DNA of 64,000 nucleotides. Origin: Salvelinus alpinus. Taxonomy: Eukaryota > Chordata > Actinopteri > Salmoniformes > Salmonidae. The position numbers and the translations under genes are program-made. Positions within the stretch are counted from its first letter, which is position 1, and each line of letters begins with the position of its first letter. The stretch is taken from NCBI RefSeq assembly GCF_045679555.1, contig NC_092099.1:9966076-10030075 (forward strand). Reading direction: 5' to 3'. Positions 1 through 11,800 of this stretch are shown here, piece by piece. A model generated the notes under the pieces. That model made no database searches and was not told the DNA's origin. It saw only the letters and a list, made by a program, of their open reading frames with translations.

Positions 1-219
1 TGCCCCTTTGTGGGGAAAAACTCATTCTGATTGGCTGCGCCTGGCTCCCAAATGGAGCCCTCCCAGGCCCACCCATGGCTGCACCCCTGCCCAGTCATGT
101 GAAATTCATAGATTAGGACATCATTAATAATTTCAATTGACTGATTTCATTATATGAACTGTAACTCAGTAAAATCATAGAAATTGTTACATGTTGTAAT
201 TATATTTTTGTTCAGTATA
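1..219. mobile_element. Terminal part of a Tc1/mariner-like non-autonomous element
   Basis: The segment ends in TATATTTTTGTTCAGTATA, which I recognise as the terminal inverted repeat of a common salmonid Tc1-like repeat. It is preceded by the GC-rich stretch that belongs to the same repeat (CCCAGGCCCACCCATGGCTG). Only this end is inside the window, so length and orientation of the whole element are unknown. No coding capacity is visible. Confidence 0.6.
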
Positions 220-270
220 ATTTCTTGGTATTTCATTACTTTAACAAAACATTTCCTAAAAATATAAGAT

Positions 271-755
271 GGAGCCTCCCGGGTGGCGCAGTGGTCTAGA
301 GCACTGCATCGCAGTGCTATGCTGCGCCACCAGAGTCTGGGTTCGCGCCCAGGCTCTGTCGCAGCCGGCCGCGACCGGGAGGTCCGTGGGGCGACGCACA
401 ATTGGCTTAGCGTCGTCCGGGTTAGGGAGGGTTTGGCCGGTAGGGATATCCTTGTCTCATCGCGCTCCAGCGACTCCTGTGGCGGGCCGGGCGCAGTGCG
501 CGCTAACCGAGGGGGCGGGTGCACGGTGTTTCCTCCGACACATTGTTGCGGCTGGCTTCCGGTTGGAGGCGCGCTGTGTTAAGAAGCAGTGCGGCTAGGT
601 TGGGTTGTGCTTCGGAGGACGCATGACTTTCGACCTTCGTCTCTCCCGAGCCCGTACGGGAGTTGTAGCGATGAGACAAGATAGTAATTACTAGCGATTG
701 GATACCACGAAAATTGGGGAGAAAAGGGGATAAAAAAAAAATATATATATATTAC
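271..755 (+). mobile_element. tRNA-derived SINE
   Basis: The tRNA-related head has an A box (GGCGCAGTGG, about 284-293) and a B box (GGTTCGCGCCC, 340-350). A GC-rich body follows (GCCGGCCGCGACCGGGAG) and the copy ends in an A-rich tail and a TA run at about 730-755. The same family is present again at 12167-12551. Apparent ORFs across it are fortuitous. Confidence 0.75.
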
Positions 756-962
756 ATTTCAATTTTGTTCGTTTTCTAGGGATGTTCTCCAACTGGTTTG
801 GGAATGTTCTCAAATAGTTTTGAGAAACAACATTCTTCTGTGGGAATTTCAGTACTTCAGCATAATGTTTCCTACAGGTTTCCTCATGGTTCTATTTAAA
901 GTCATCTTCTCAAATTGTTCTGAAAACGTTAAGAAAACTTTCCATAAAAACCACAAGAAAAC

Positions 963-2001
963 TCTGTCAAGTTGGTTGTTGATCATTACTAGACAGCGAT
1001 CTTCAAGTCTTGCTATAGATTTTCAAGACGATTTAAGTCAAAACTGTAACTAGCCTATTCAAGAACATTCGATGCTGTCTTGGTAAGCAACTCCACTCTA
1101 TATATATTTTGCCTTTCCTGCTGAAAGGTAAATTTGTCTCCCAGTGTCTGTTGGAATGCAGACTGAAATAGGTTTTCCTCTAGGATTTTGCCTGTGGTAA
1201 GCTCTAATCCATTTATTCTTATCCTAAAAAACTGCCTAGTCCTTGCTGATGACAAGCATACAAATAACATGAAGCAGCCACCACCATAAATATGAAGAGT
1301 GGTACTCCGTGATGGGTTGGATTTGCCCCAAACATAACTTTATGTCCTGAATACAAAGCGTTATTTTATTTTCCTCATTTTTGGCAGTTTTACTTTAGTG
1401 CCTTATTGCAAACAGGATGCATGTTTTGGAATATTTTATTTTGTTCAGGCTTCTTTGTTTTTACTCTGTCATTTAGGTTACTATGGTGGGATAACTACAA
1501 TGTTGTTGATCCATCTTAAATTTTCTCCGATCACAGCCATAAAACTCTAACTGTTTTAAAGTCACCATTGGTCTCATGGTGACATTCCTGAGTGGTTTCC
1601 TTCCTCTCCGGTAACTGAGTTAGGAAGGACTCCTGTTTCTTTGTAGTGACTGGGTGTATTGATACACCATCCAAAGTGTAATTAATAACTTCACCATGCT
1701 CAAAGGGATATTCAATGTCTGCTTTTTTATACCCATCTACCAAAAGGTGCCCTTCTTTGCGAGGCATTGGAAAACCTCCCTGGTCTTTGTGGTTGAGTCT
1801 GTGTTTAAAATTCACAGCTCGACTGAGGGATCTTACAGATAATCGTATGTGTGGGCTAAGTACATTTGTACTCCTGAACTTATTTAGGCTTGCCCTAACA
1901 AAGGGGTTTAATACTTATTGTCTTAAGACCTTCCAGCTTTAAAAAAAATAATAATAATTTGGAAAAAAGATAATTAGACTTTGGCATTATGGGGTATTGT
2001 G
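963..2001. mobile_element. Tc1-like relic of the TTCAGAAAGTATTCA-ended family, truncated
   Basis: It matches in order the internal sequence of the copies at 18753-19940 and 29373-32620 (for example TTTTCCTCTAGGATTTTGCC, TGATACACCATCCAAAGTGT, TTATGGGGTATTGTG). Both terminal inverted repeats are missing. The right side is cut off by the element that starts at about 2002. Reading frames are broken everywhere. Confidence 0.6.
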
Positions 2002-2756
2002 TTTAGTACCCGCAAAACACCAGTCTCAACATCAACAGTGAAGAGGCGATACCGGGATGCTGGTCTTCTATGCAGAGCTGCAGAGAAAAAGCCATATCTC
2101 AGACTGGCCAATAAAAATAAAAGATTAAGATGGGCAAAAGAACACCGACACTGGACAGAGGAACTCTGCCTAGAAGGCCAGCATACCGGAGTCACCTCTT
2201 CAGGAGTAGTACACAGTGTTGTACGAGATCTTCAGTTTCTTGCCAATTTCTCGCATGGAATAGCCTTCATTTCTCAGAACAAGAATAGACTGACGATATT
2301 CAGAAGAAAGTTATTTGTTTCTGGCCATTTTGAGCCTGTAATCGAACCCACAAATGCTGATGCTCCAGATACTCAACTAGTCTAAAGGCCAGTTTTATTG
2401 CTTCTTTAAATCAGAACAACAGTTTTCAGCTGTGCTAACATAATTACAAAAGGGTTTTCTAATGATCAATTTGCCTTTCAAAATGATAAACTTGGATTAG
2501 CTAACACAACGTGCCATTGGAACACAGGAGTGATGGTTGCTGATAATGGGCCTCTGTACGTGTATGTAGATATTCCATTTAAACAAAAAATTATTAAATC
2601 AGCCGTTTCCAGCTACAATAGCCATTTACAACTTTATCAATGTCTACAGTGTATTTCTGCTCAATTTGATGTTATATTAAATGGACAAAAAAATGTGCTT
2701 ATCATTCTAAAACAAGGACATTTCTAAGTGAACCTAAACTTTTGAACTGTAGTGTG
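2002..2756. mobile_element. Tc1-like element fragment with internal palindrome
   Basis: The right end carries the inverse of the terminal repeat seen at 21893 (compare AACTTTTGAACTGTAGTGT with ACACTACCGTTCAAAAGTTT). Inside is a broken transposase piece ([23 protein letters not shown]). A piece of about 42 nt occurs once forward (2036-2077) and once inverted (2163-2202). The copy at 21893-22804 has the same layout. Confidence 0.65.
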
Positions 2757-2758
2757 TG

Positions 2759-2764
2759 TTTATT
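2759..2764 (-). promoter_or_regulatory. Candidate polyadenylation signal of the CYP27A gene
   Basis: AATAAA on the minus strand lies about 65 nt past the P450 stop codon (2829-2831). It sits at the edge of a Tc1-like element, so the signal may have come from the transposon flank. No transcript evidence is available. Confidence 0.4.
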
Positions 2765-2828
2765 TACATTCAGCGATAGATATTGTAGGCTGCTTGGTGA
2801 CAAATGGCCATCACCTGTCTTTAACATA

Positions 2829-5800
2829 TCAAAGGGCAGCTTTGTCTGTCCTCTCCAGGAAGTGCAGATTGACTTGCCTGTCTGCTACTAAGACGGAGCG
2901 ATTGAGAGCTTTCACCTCTCCTATGCTGGGGTCCGGTCTGATTTCAAATAGCTTGATTATCTGGGGGAGAGAAAATATCATTTTCAGTCATTGTCAGGGT
3001 CTCTTCGGGAGTATTCAGGTTCAAAAAACATTCCTGTCCTATCGGCTTCCTGACAACCACCAACCGCCCTGAGTTCTAGGTCTAGTAGTAACTGAAGTAG
3101 CCCTTACAGATCAAGATGCCTTTATATATTCACTAAGAGAGAATAGGCCTAAGTCGTCCACCTAAGCATCGAGCAAGACTCCTGGCCAGCGTTTCCTTTT
3201 TAGGAGGGTATTTTCCACAATTTTCAATACCCTGTCCAAACCTTTAACTACACAGTCTTTCTTGAGGAGGAAGTATGTCTGTGAAATCTTCATATTAAAA
3301 CACTATTGCATTCAATAGCTTTTTTCGATAGATGTTCTCATTGTTCAACTCAAAGTTGTATCAGTTTAATATCAACCAACATCTATAATGATGTATATAG
3401 GCCAATACGTAATTCAGAATGACTATATAATCTTGAGACTCAGAATAATATTTTTTTCTTCCTTTTAGCCACATTAATTTTTAGCCACTGATGCTATTAG
3501 CCTTTGCATGTTTTGTATCACCTGTGCCATTGTTCCCGTCTCCCTGAGTTATGCGGGCTCTCCATCAGGTGATCGGGTCTTTCTAACAGGCTACAAGTGA
3601 AGACAGACACTTCGGGGATGCAACTGCGCCCGTCCTTATTCCGAGGTGCATATTGAATATATTGGAATAACTGTCCACATTTACTTTTCGTCAGCCAACA
3701 AGATGGCCTAACAAAGTAGGCCTAACAAACAGCAAAAGCACTAGCCTAGGTCAATCTACTATCCCCCATAGTGGTGGTAGGTAGCCTAGTGGTTAGAGTG
3801 TTGGGCCAGTAACCGAAAGGTTGCTAGATCTAATCCCCGAGCTGACAAGGTAAAAATCTATCGTTCTGCCCCTGAACAAGGCAGTTAACCCACTGTTCCT
3901 AGGCCGTCATTGTAAATAAGAATTTGTTCTTAACTGACTTGCCTAGTTAAATAAAAAAAATAGTATAAAAGTTGACCTAAATATAATATAAATAAATATT
4001 CCAAACATAGTCTTGAGTCTGGGTCAGTTGAAGGATGCGATACATACCAAATTAATACAGCCACTAGCATAACAAAATCTTTTTTACACAATGAGGCTGA
4101 TGCAACAGATCAGAATGTTTAGCTTAAAATGTTGATAAACTATTAGGCTATTTCTTCACATTATAAGAGCAGCAATGTGCACATGGCAGTAGGCTATAAG
4201 CGTGAATGTTCCATTAGCGGGAAAACACCATTATCAAAAGTGACCGCATATACGATTATGCATGCTTTTATTAATGCTTTTATTATAAAAGGTGCATTTT
4301 TATGGTAAAAATGATCTTCCCCAAACTTGACTCACGGGCTGCATACGTATGCCAGTTAGGCTCTACACCCCTTGTAAAGCGGATTAATGTGCTTAATTTT
4401 AAGAAGTTATTTGGTCACTTTAGTTGTCATACAAACCTTACCAAACATATAGGTCTATGGGCTAGGTTACATGTATGCGACTATGATTCGAAAAAGTCGC
4501 CCATCAGACAAATATTGTCACCCATCAGACTGTTCTTTATTTAATCTTGTCTTTACATATATTAAATAATATATGTGTGAAATTTGTTTTTATTTAGAAT
4601 GGACCATTATCATGCACCTGTCTCAAAACAGGTGAACTATGCACTTAAATAGCAAATGGAGGATGCTTTTCCCGTGGTTCATTTTCATGCCAGCCAGGTA
4701 GTCTATACTCCTTTTGTAAATATAAGCAATGTGCTTAATATTAGGAAAGTTGAGAAATAAATATAGTAGGCCTAGCCTATAGAAAGCTGATGGGATCCTC
4801 CTCTCTTTAATAGAGGCCATCACTCTGTTTTCTCTCGCAATTGCATAGCCTATATGAAGTGTTTGATTAGATTTTCGATTACATTTGCATTGATATCAAA
4901 GTGATTAGAGGGACAATAGAGTGCTGAGTACCAGGCAGTTAGCAAGTTTGGTAGGCTACTAATGACCATCACCAGCATCAGAGCTTGGAGAAGCCTAATT
5001 ACCGTGACTAAACGGTCACATGGAATTTGACTGCCCTCATGAATCGTGACCGCCAGTGTGGCGGTAATACGGTCACCGCAAATCAAGTCAAATGTTTTAT
5101 TTGTCACATACACATGGTTAGCAACAGCCCTACCTGTACCCTGAAAGCTCTGTATTATTTAATTTTTTACTTCGACTGGATCCTAGAACGCAAGTTTCCT
5201 CTTTAACCTTTACCAAGTCAACTGTGCTACTACAAAATCCACTCTACACAATCTATTGTTGGTTGAAATAGTGTAGTGCAATGTATCTGTAAACTGCTCT
5301 TACCCGTGACAAAGCCAGGTACATCTCCAGTTCAGCTATCCGACGACCTACGCAGCCCCGAACCCCAAAACCAAATGGGATAGAGCCAAAGGGGTTTGGT
5401 CGGACTCGGCCGTCCCTCAACCATCGTTCAGGCTTGAACTTCGATGGTTCTGGGAATGTCTTTTCATCTTGGCTGATGGCGTAGTGGCACATTGTAAACG
5501 AAGTCTACAGACACAAAACAGCAGAGAGGGAAATAATTGTTACAGCACTATACCAACAACGGCATGATTTACATGCATTCAAATGTTGTTTTGTTTTTAT
5601 GGTTGGGTCAGTTTTAGGACAGTAAAGTGAAGATGTACTTGAAAGTTGGTTGTTTCCCTAAAGAGAGACTAACCTTCTTGGGGAAAAAATGTCCGCCAAT
5701 GATGACATCCTTCTCTGCCATGATGCGTGAGTTCAGGGGGACAACAGGGTACATTCTGGAGAACAGGAAGTACATCAGAAATGGTGTTATAGAGCAAGAT

Positions 5801-8800
5801 AAGGGAACTTTCAAGAACTCCATCCTTTCCAAAGTGACGTACACGACCACTTTCACATTTCTTACCTTAGTGTTTCCTTGATGACAGCCTTGAGGTATGG
5901 CATGCAGGTGACATCTTGAGCAGATGGAATGTTGTCTCCTGGTATACAGCGGGACACCTCCTGATAAAGGGTGTTCTGCACATTGGAGTCCCTGGACAGC
6001 AGGTACATCGCCCACATCATGGTATTGGATGTCTTAAAATATGACAACAGCAGCGTTAGTGACACAGGAGGCTACTGCCGGGAGAACGGCTCATTATAAT
6101 GGCCGGAGTAAAGCAAATGGAATGGCATCAAACACCTGGAAACCATGTGTTTGATACCATTCCACTTATTACGCTCCAGTCGTTAACACGAGCCCGTTCT
6201 CCCCAAATAAGTTGTCACCAACCTCCTGTGGTTAGTGAATACATGCCTTTATCGTACAACACACTGGGGCCATACTTGTGAACTTTTGGTTAGAACATTG
6301 GTTAAAATCAGTGGTCCCACCCCTTCCCTCAGTCAGGCATTCAACTTACTCTTCAAAGTTGTAATAGTAGAATGCAGAAGGTGCCATGTCGAATTTGGAC
6401 AGTGCATAAGCAGTTTTGCTAATGTAATGTCAGTCATTACAGACCGTAGAGAACTTTTATATTGTCAGAAATGTCCAGATCACCTAGCCCATGTCAGGTA
6501 ACATTTTTAGCTAGGTTTTTATAGCCCATTGATTTTGTTGTAATGTTTGAGTTACTCAGACATGAATCGGTGTTAATTTTGTCAACAAAAATAGTGACTC
6601 AAATATTTGTCAAACACCTATTTTTCAGTGGCAATTGACGAGACTATAACTGACTAAATAGAGCCAGAAAAAAATTACTATTATTTTTCAGTTCACTAAA
6701 TTAATATTAGCAGCACAGATGAGTAGCAACACAGCCTTCATCAGCTGGTGAGCTGCTGGGCGCAAGCAACGAGTGTAGGCAGACAGGCTCTGATTATACA
6801 CATCACGCAGGTGACCCTCTTGCTTCACCTTAGCTAAACAGTCACCACCAGCCTTCTAGTTAGCTACCCTTTGCCTGGTTAAAAAACACAAGCTGCTTTA
6901 CGATATTAAAGACAATAGCAGCATTGAGTTTAATAGTAAAACAATAGTCTAGCTATGTTTTACTCCCACTTCAGTAGGCTTTAGAAAAGTAGGCTGTCTT
7001 TGAATTTGTAGTCTCGATCAATCCTTACACTTTTCCCACTGAATTTCATATACAGGTTCTGTATCCAAGTCTCCATCTTTTCTTCAGAGAAAACGTCTTG
7101 ATTCTAGCCCTTAGGCTACCGTTCAAAAGACATGACTCATAAAATGGCACTACGTTTTTTTCTTTCTATCATGCATTGGCAGGCCACATTTTACATTCAT
7201 AAAGCATATCCTCCCCCTCCTCCCCCCTCCTCCCTCTCTGCTGATGACTTCGTCAACCATTTTGAAAAGAAGGTCGACGACATCCGATCCTCGTTTGCTA
7301 AGTCAAACGACACCGCTGGTTCTGCTCACACTGCCCTACCCTGTGCTTTGACCTCTTTCTCCCCTCTCTCTCCAGATGAAATCTCGCGTCTTGTGACGGC
7401 CGGCCGCCCAACAACCTGCCCGCTTGACCCTATCCCCTCCTCTCTTCTCCAGACCATTTCCGGAGACCTTCTCCCTTACCTCACCTCGCTCATCAACTCA
7501 TCCTTGACCGCTGGCTACGTCCCTTCCGTCTTCAAGAGAGCGAGAGTTGCACCCCTTCTGAAAAAACCTACACTCGATCCCTCCGATGTCAACAACTACA
7601 GACCAGTATCCCTTCTTTCTTTTCTCTCCAAAACTCTTGAACGTGCCGTCCTTGGCCAGCTCTCCTGCTATCTCTCTCAGAATGACCTTCTTGATCCAAA
7701 TCAGTCAGGTTTCAAGACTAGTCATTCAACTGAGACTGCTCTTCTCTGTGTCACGGAGGCGCTCCGCACTGCTAAAGCTAACTCTCTCTCCTCTGCTCTC
7801 ATCCTTCTAGACCTATCGGCTGCCTTTGATACTGTGAACCATCAGATCCTCCTCTCCACCCTCTCCGAGCTGGGCATCTCCGGCGCGGCCCACGCTTGGA
7901 TTGCGTCCTACCTGACAGGTCGCTCCTACCAGGTGGCGTGGCGAGAATCTGTCTCCGCACCACGTGCTCTCACCACTGGTGTCCCCCAGGGCTCTGTTCT
8001 AGGCCCTCTCCTATTCTCGCTATACACCAAGTCACTTGGCTCTGTCATATCCTCACATGGTCTCTCCTATCATTGCTATGCAGACGACACACAATTAATC
8101 TTCTCCTTTCCCCCCTCTGATAACCAGGTGGTGAATCGCATCTCTGCATGTCTGGCAGACATATCAGTGTGGATGACGGATCACCACCTCAAGCTGAACC
8201 TCGGCAAGACGGAGCTGCTCTTCCTCCCGGGGAAGGACTGCCCGTTCCATGATCTCACCATCACGGTTGACAACTCCATTGTGTCCTCCTCCCAGAGTGC
8301 TAAGAACCTTGGCGTGATCCTGGACAACACCCTGTTGTTCTCAACTAACATCAAGGCGGTGACCCGTTCCTGTAGGTTCATGCTCTACAACATTCGCAGA
8401 GTACGACCCTGCCTCACGCAGGAAGCGGCGCAGGTCCTAATCCAGGCACTTGTCATCTCCCGTCTGGATTACTGCAACTCGCTGTTGGCTGGGCTCCCTG
8501 CCTGTGCCATTAAACCCCTACAACTCATCCAGAACGCCGCAGCCCGTCTGGTGTTCAACTTTCCCAAGTTCTCTCACGTCACCCCGCTCCTCCGCTCTCT
8601 CCACTGGCTTCCAGTTGAAGCTCGCATCCGCTACAAGACCATGGTGCTTGCCTACGGAGCTGTGAGGGGAACGGCACCTCCGTACCTTCAGGCTCTGATC
8701 AGGCCCTACACCCAAACAAGGGCACTGCGTTCATCCACCTCTGGCCTGCTCGCCTCCCTACCTCTGAGGAAGTACAGTTCCCGCTCAGCCCAGTCAAAAC

Positions 8801-11800
8801 TGTTCGCTGCTCTGGCACCCCAATGGTGGAACAAACTCCCTCACGACGCCAGGTCAGCGGAGTCAATCACCACCTTCCGGAGACACCTGAAACCCCACCT
8901 CTTTAAGGAATACCTAGGATAGGATAAAGTAATCCTTCTAACCCCCCCCCCCTTAAAAGAGTTAGATGCACTATTGTAAAGTGGTTGTTCCACTGGATAT
9001 CATAAGGTGAATGCACCAATTTGTAAGTCGCTCTGGATAAGAGCGTCTGCTAAATGACTTAAATGTAAATATCGTGGGCTGTTCTAAAACTAGGCTACTT
9101 TTGGACTGGGCCGTCAACCATTTGTTTAGGCTACACCTTGTTCAGTGATGTTACCTCATTAGCTAGCTATAGCTAACAACCTGGGGGAGCGTTCAGCAGG
9201 ACACAACGTTTTAGAAATATACTATGAAGAACAAATAACTTAATTCAAGAACATTTTTCAACTGAACGTGGCCCTAGTAACATTACCAGTAGGGTATATT
9301 TAGTGGCACAGAAAGAAAGGTAAAGGGATAGCAAACAATTTGAGAATAGTGTCCAAAAATAGTGTTGATATACGCAATGACAATGACATTCACCAAAGTA
9401 ATGAGACTGGGTGTGTAAATTTGAGAGATATCATTCACGCAAAGAAATGAGACTGGGTGTGTAAGTATGCCTCCAGGACAATATGGTGAAGTTGGCCTCA
9501 TGTATAGACCCCCAAACAAATAAATAAGACCAAGGACATCCAAAATCCATCAGATTAACAGTTAATGAAGCCAGTCTGATGGCCTGGAGATTGAAATATA
9601 GTTTCTGTCTCTCGGTACAAGCTTTGATGGACCTAAACTGCCTCCACCTTCTAGATGGTAGCGGGGTGAACAGGCAGTGGTTCAGGTGGCTGAGGTCCTT
9701 GATGATCTTCTTGGCCTTCCTGTGACATGAGGGCGAGCTCTCTCTGCTGTCTCCTGTAGTCCACGATCAGCTCCTTTATTTTGTTGACATTGAGGGAGAG
9801 GTTATTTTCCTGACACTACTCTGCCAGGGCTCTCACCTCCTCCCTGTGGGCTGTCTCGTCATTGTTGGCAATCACTACCACTTTTGTGTCGTCAGCAAAC
9901 TTGATGATTGAGTCGGAGACGTGCGCGGCCACGCAGTCATGGGTGAACAGGGAGTACAGGAGGAGGCTGAGCATGCACCCCTGTAGGACTCCCGTGTTGA
10001 GGATCAGCGTGGCAGAGGTGTTGTTGCCTACCGTCACAACTTGGTGTCAGCCCATCAGGAAGTCCAGGACCCAGTAGCACAGGCATGGGTTTAGACCCAG
10101 GGCCCTGAGCTTAGTGATGATCATGGAGGGCACTATGTTGTTGAAGGCTGAGTTGTAATCAATGAACAGCATTCTGTAACACTTTACTTGACACCTAGCA
10201 TCACAACGTTTTGACACACTCCAAACCATGTCATAATATTTCATAACAGCTGACATGACCATATTATGACCGGTTACGACAAGTTATGTCAGCTGTTATG
10301 ACACATATATTTAGACCTATTGTGACCATATATTGCATTTTATGGCTGGTTATGACAACTACTGTAAGAAAGACGCTCCTCTGGAGACCAACTACTCCAG
10401 CATTGAACAGCTGTTCTGTTTCCCAGTGACCGAACACAAAGACAAGGGGGCAGATGCTCCTATCAAAAAGGAGCCTAAAGAGATCTCCTTTATTGACACA
10501 AAGAATAATTTGAACTACCACTGTAGTTCTTTTATGGCTGGTTATGACACCTAAAGTACTAGTCAAAAGTTTGGACACACCTACTCATTGCAGAGTTTCT
10601 TTTTTACTTTGTAGAATAATAACACATACAGAATCATGTAGTAACCAAAAAAAGTGTTAAACAAATCTAAATATATTATATGTTTGAGATTCTTTAAAGT
10701 AGCCACCTTTTGCCTTGATGACAGCTTTGCATACCCCTTGGCATTCTCTCAACCAGCTTCATGAGGTAGTCACCTGGAATGCATTTCAATTAACAGGTGT
10801 ACCTTGTTAAAAGGAATTTATTTCCTTCTTTATGCATTTGAGCCAATCAGTTGTGTTGTGACAAGGTAGGGGTGGTATACAGAAGATAGCCCTATGTGGT
10901 AAAAGACCAAGTCAATATTATGGCAAGAACATCTCAAATATGCAAAGAGAAATGACAGTCCATCATTACTTTAAGACTTGAAGGTCAGTCAATGTGGAAA
11001 ATGTCAAGAACTTTGAAAGTTTCTTCAAGTGCAGTCACAAAAATCATCAAGGGCTATGATGAAAATGGCTCTCATGAGGACCGCCACAGGAAAGGAAGAT
11101 CAAGAGTTACCTCTGCTGCAGAGGATAAGTTCATTAGAGTTACCAGCCTCAGAAATTGCAGCCAAAATAAATGCTTCACAGCGTGTTCAAGTAACAGACA
11201 CATCTCAACACCAAGTGTTCAGAGACTGTGTGAATCAGGCCTTCATGGTCGAATTTCTGCAAAGAAACCACTGGGGCGGCAGGTAGCCTAGTGGTTAGAG
11301 CATTGGGCCAGTAACTGAAAGGTTGCTGGTATGAATCCCTGAGCTGACAAGGTAAAAATCTGTCGTTCTGCCCCTGAACAAGGCAGTTAACCTACCGTTC
11401 CCTGGTAGGCCGTCATACTAAAAAATACTAAAGGACACCCATAATAAGAAGAGACTTGCTTGGGCCAAGAAATACGAGCAATGGACGGGTAGAAATCTGT
11501 CTTTTGGTCTGATAAGTCCAAATTTGAGATTTTTGGTTCCAACCGCTGTGTCTTTGTGAGACGCAGAGTAGGTGAACGGATGATCTCTGCATGTGTGGAT
11601 CCCACCGTGAAGCATGGAGGAGGAGGTGTGATGGTGTGGGGGTGCTTTGCTGGTGACAATGTCAATTATTTACTTAGAATTCAAGGCACACTTAACCAGC
11701 ATGGCTACCACCACATTCTGCAGCGATACACCATCACATCTGGTTTGCACTTAGTGGGACTATCATTTGTTTTTCAACAGGACAATGGCCCAACACACCT

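Noticed and set aside
269-598. Protein-coding ORFs of about 100 aa on both strands
   Set aside because: They lie wholly inside a tRNA-derived SINE whose GC-rich body lacks stops. The copy at 12167-12551 gives similar spurious frames.
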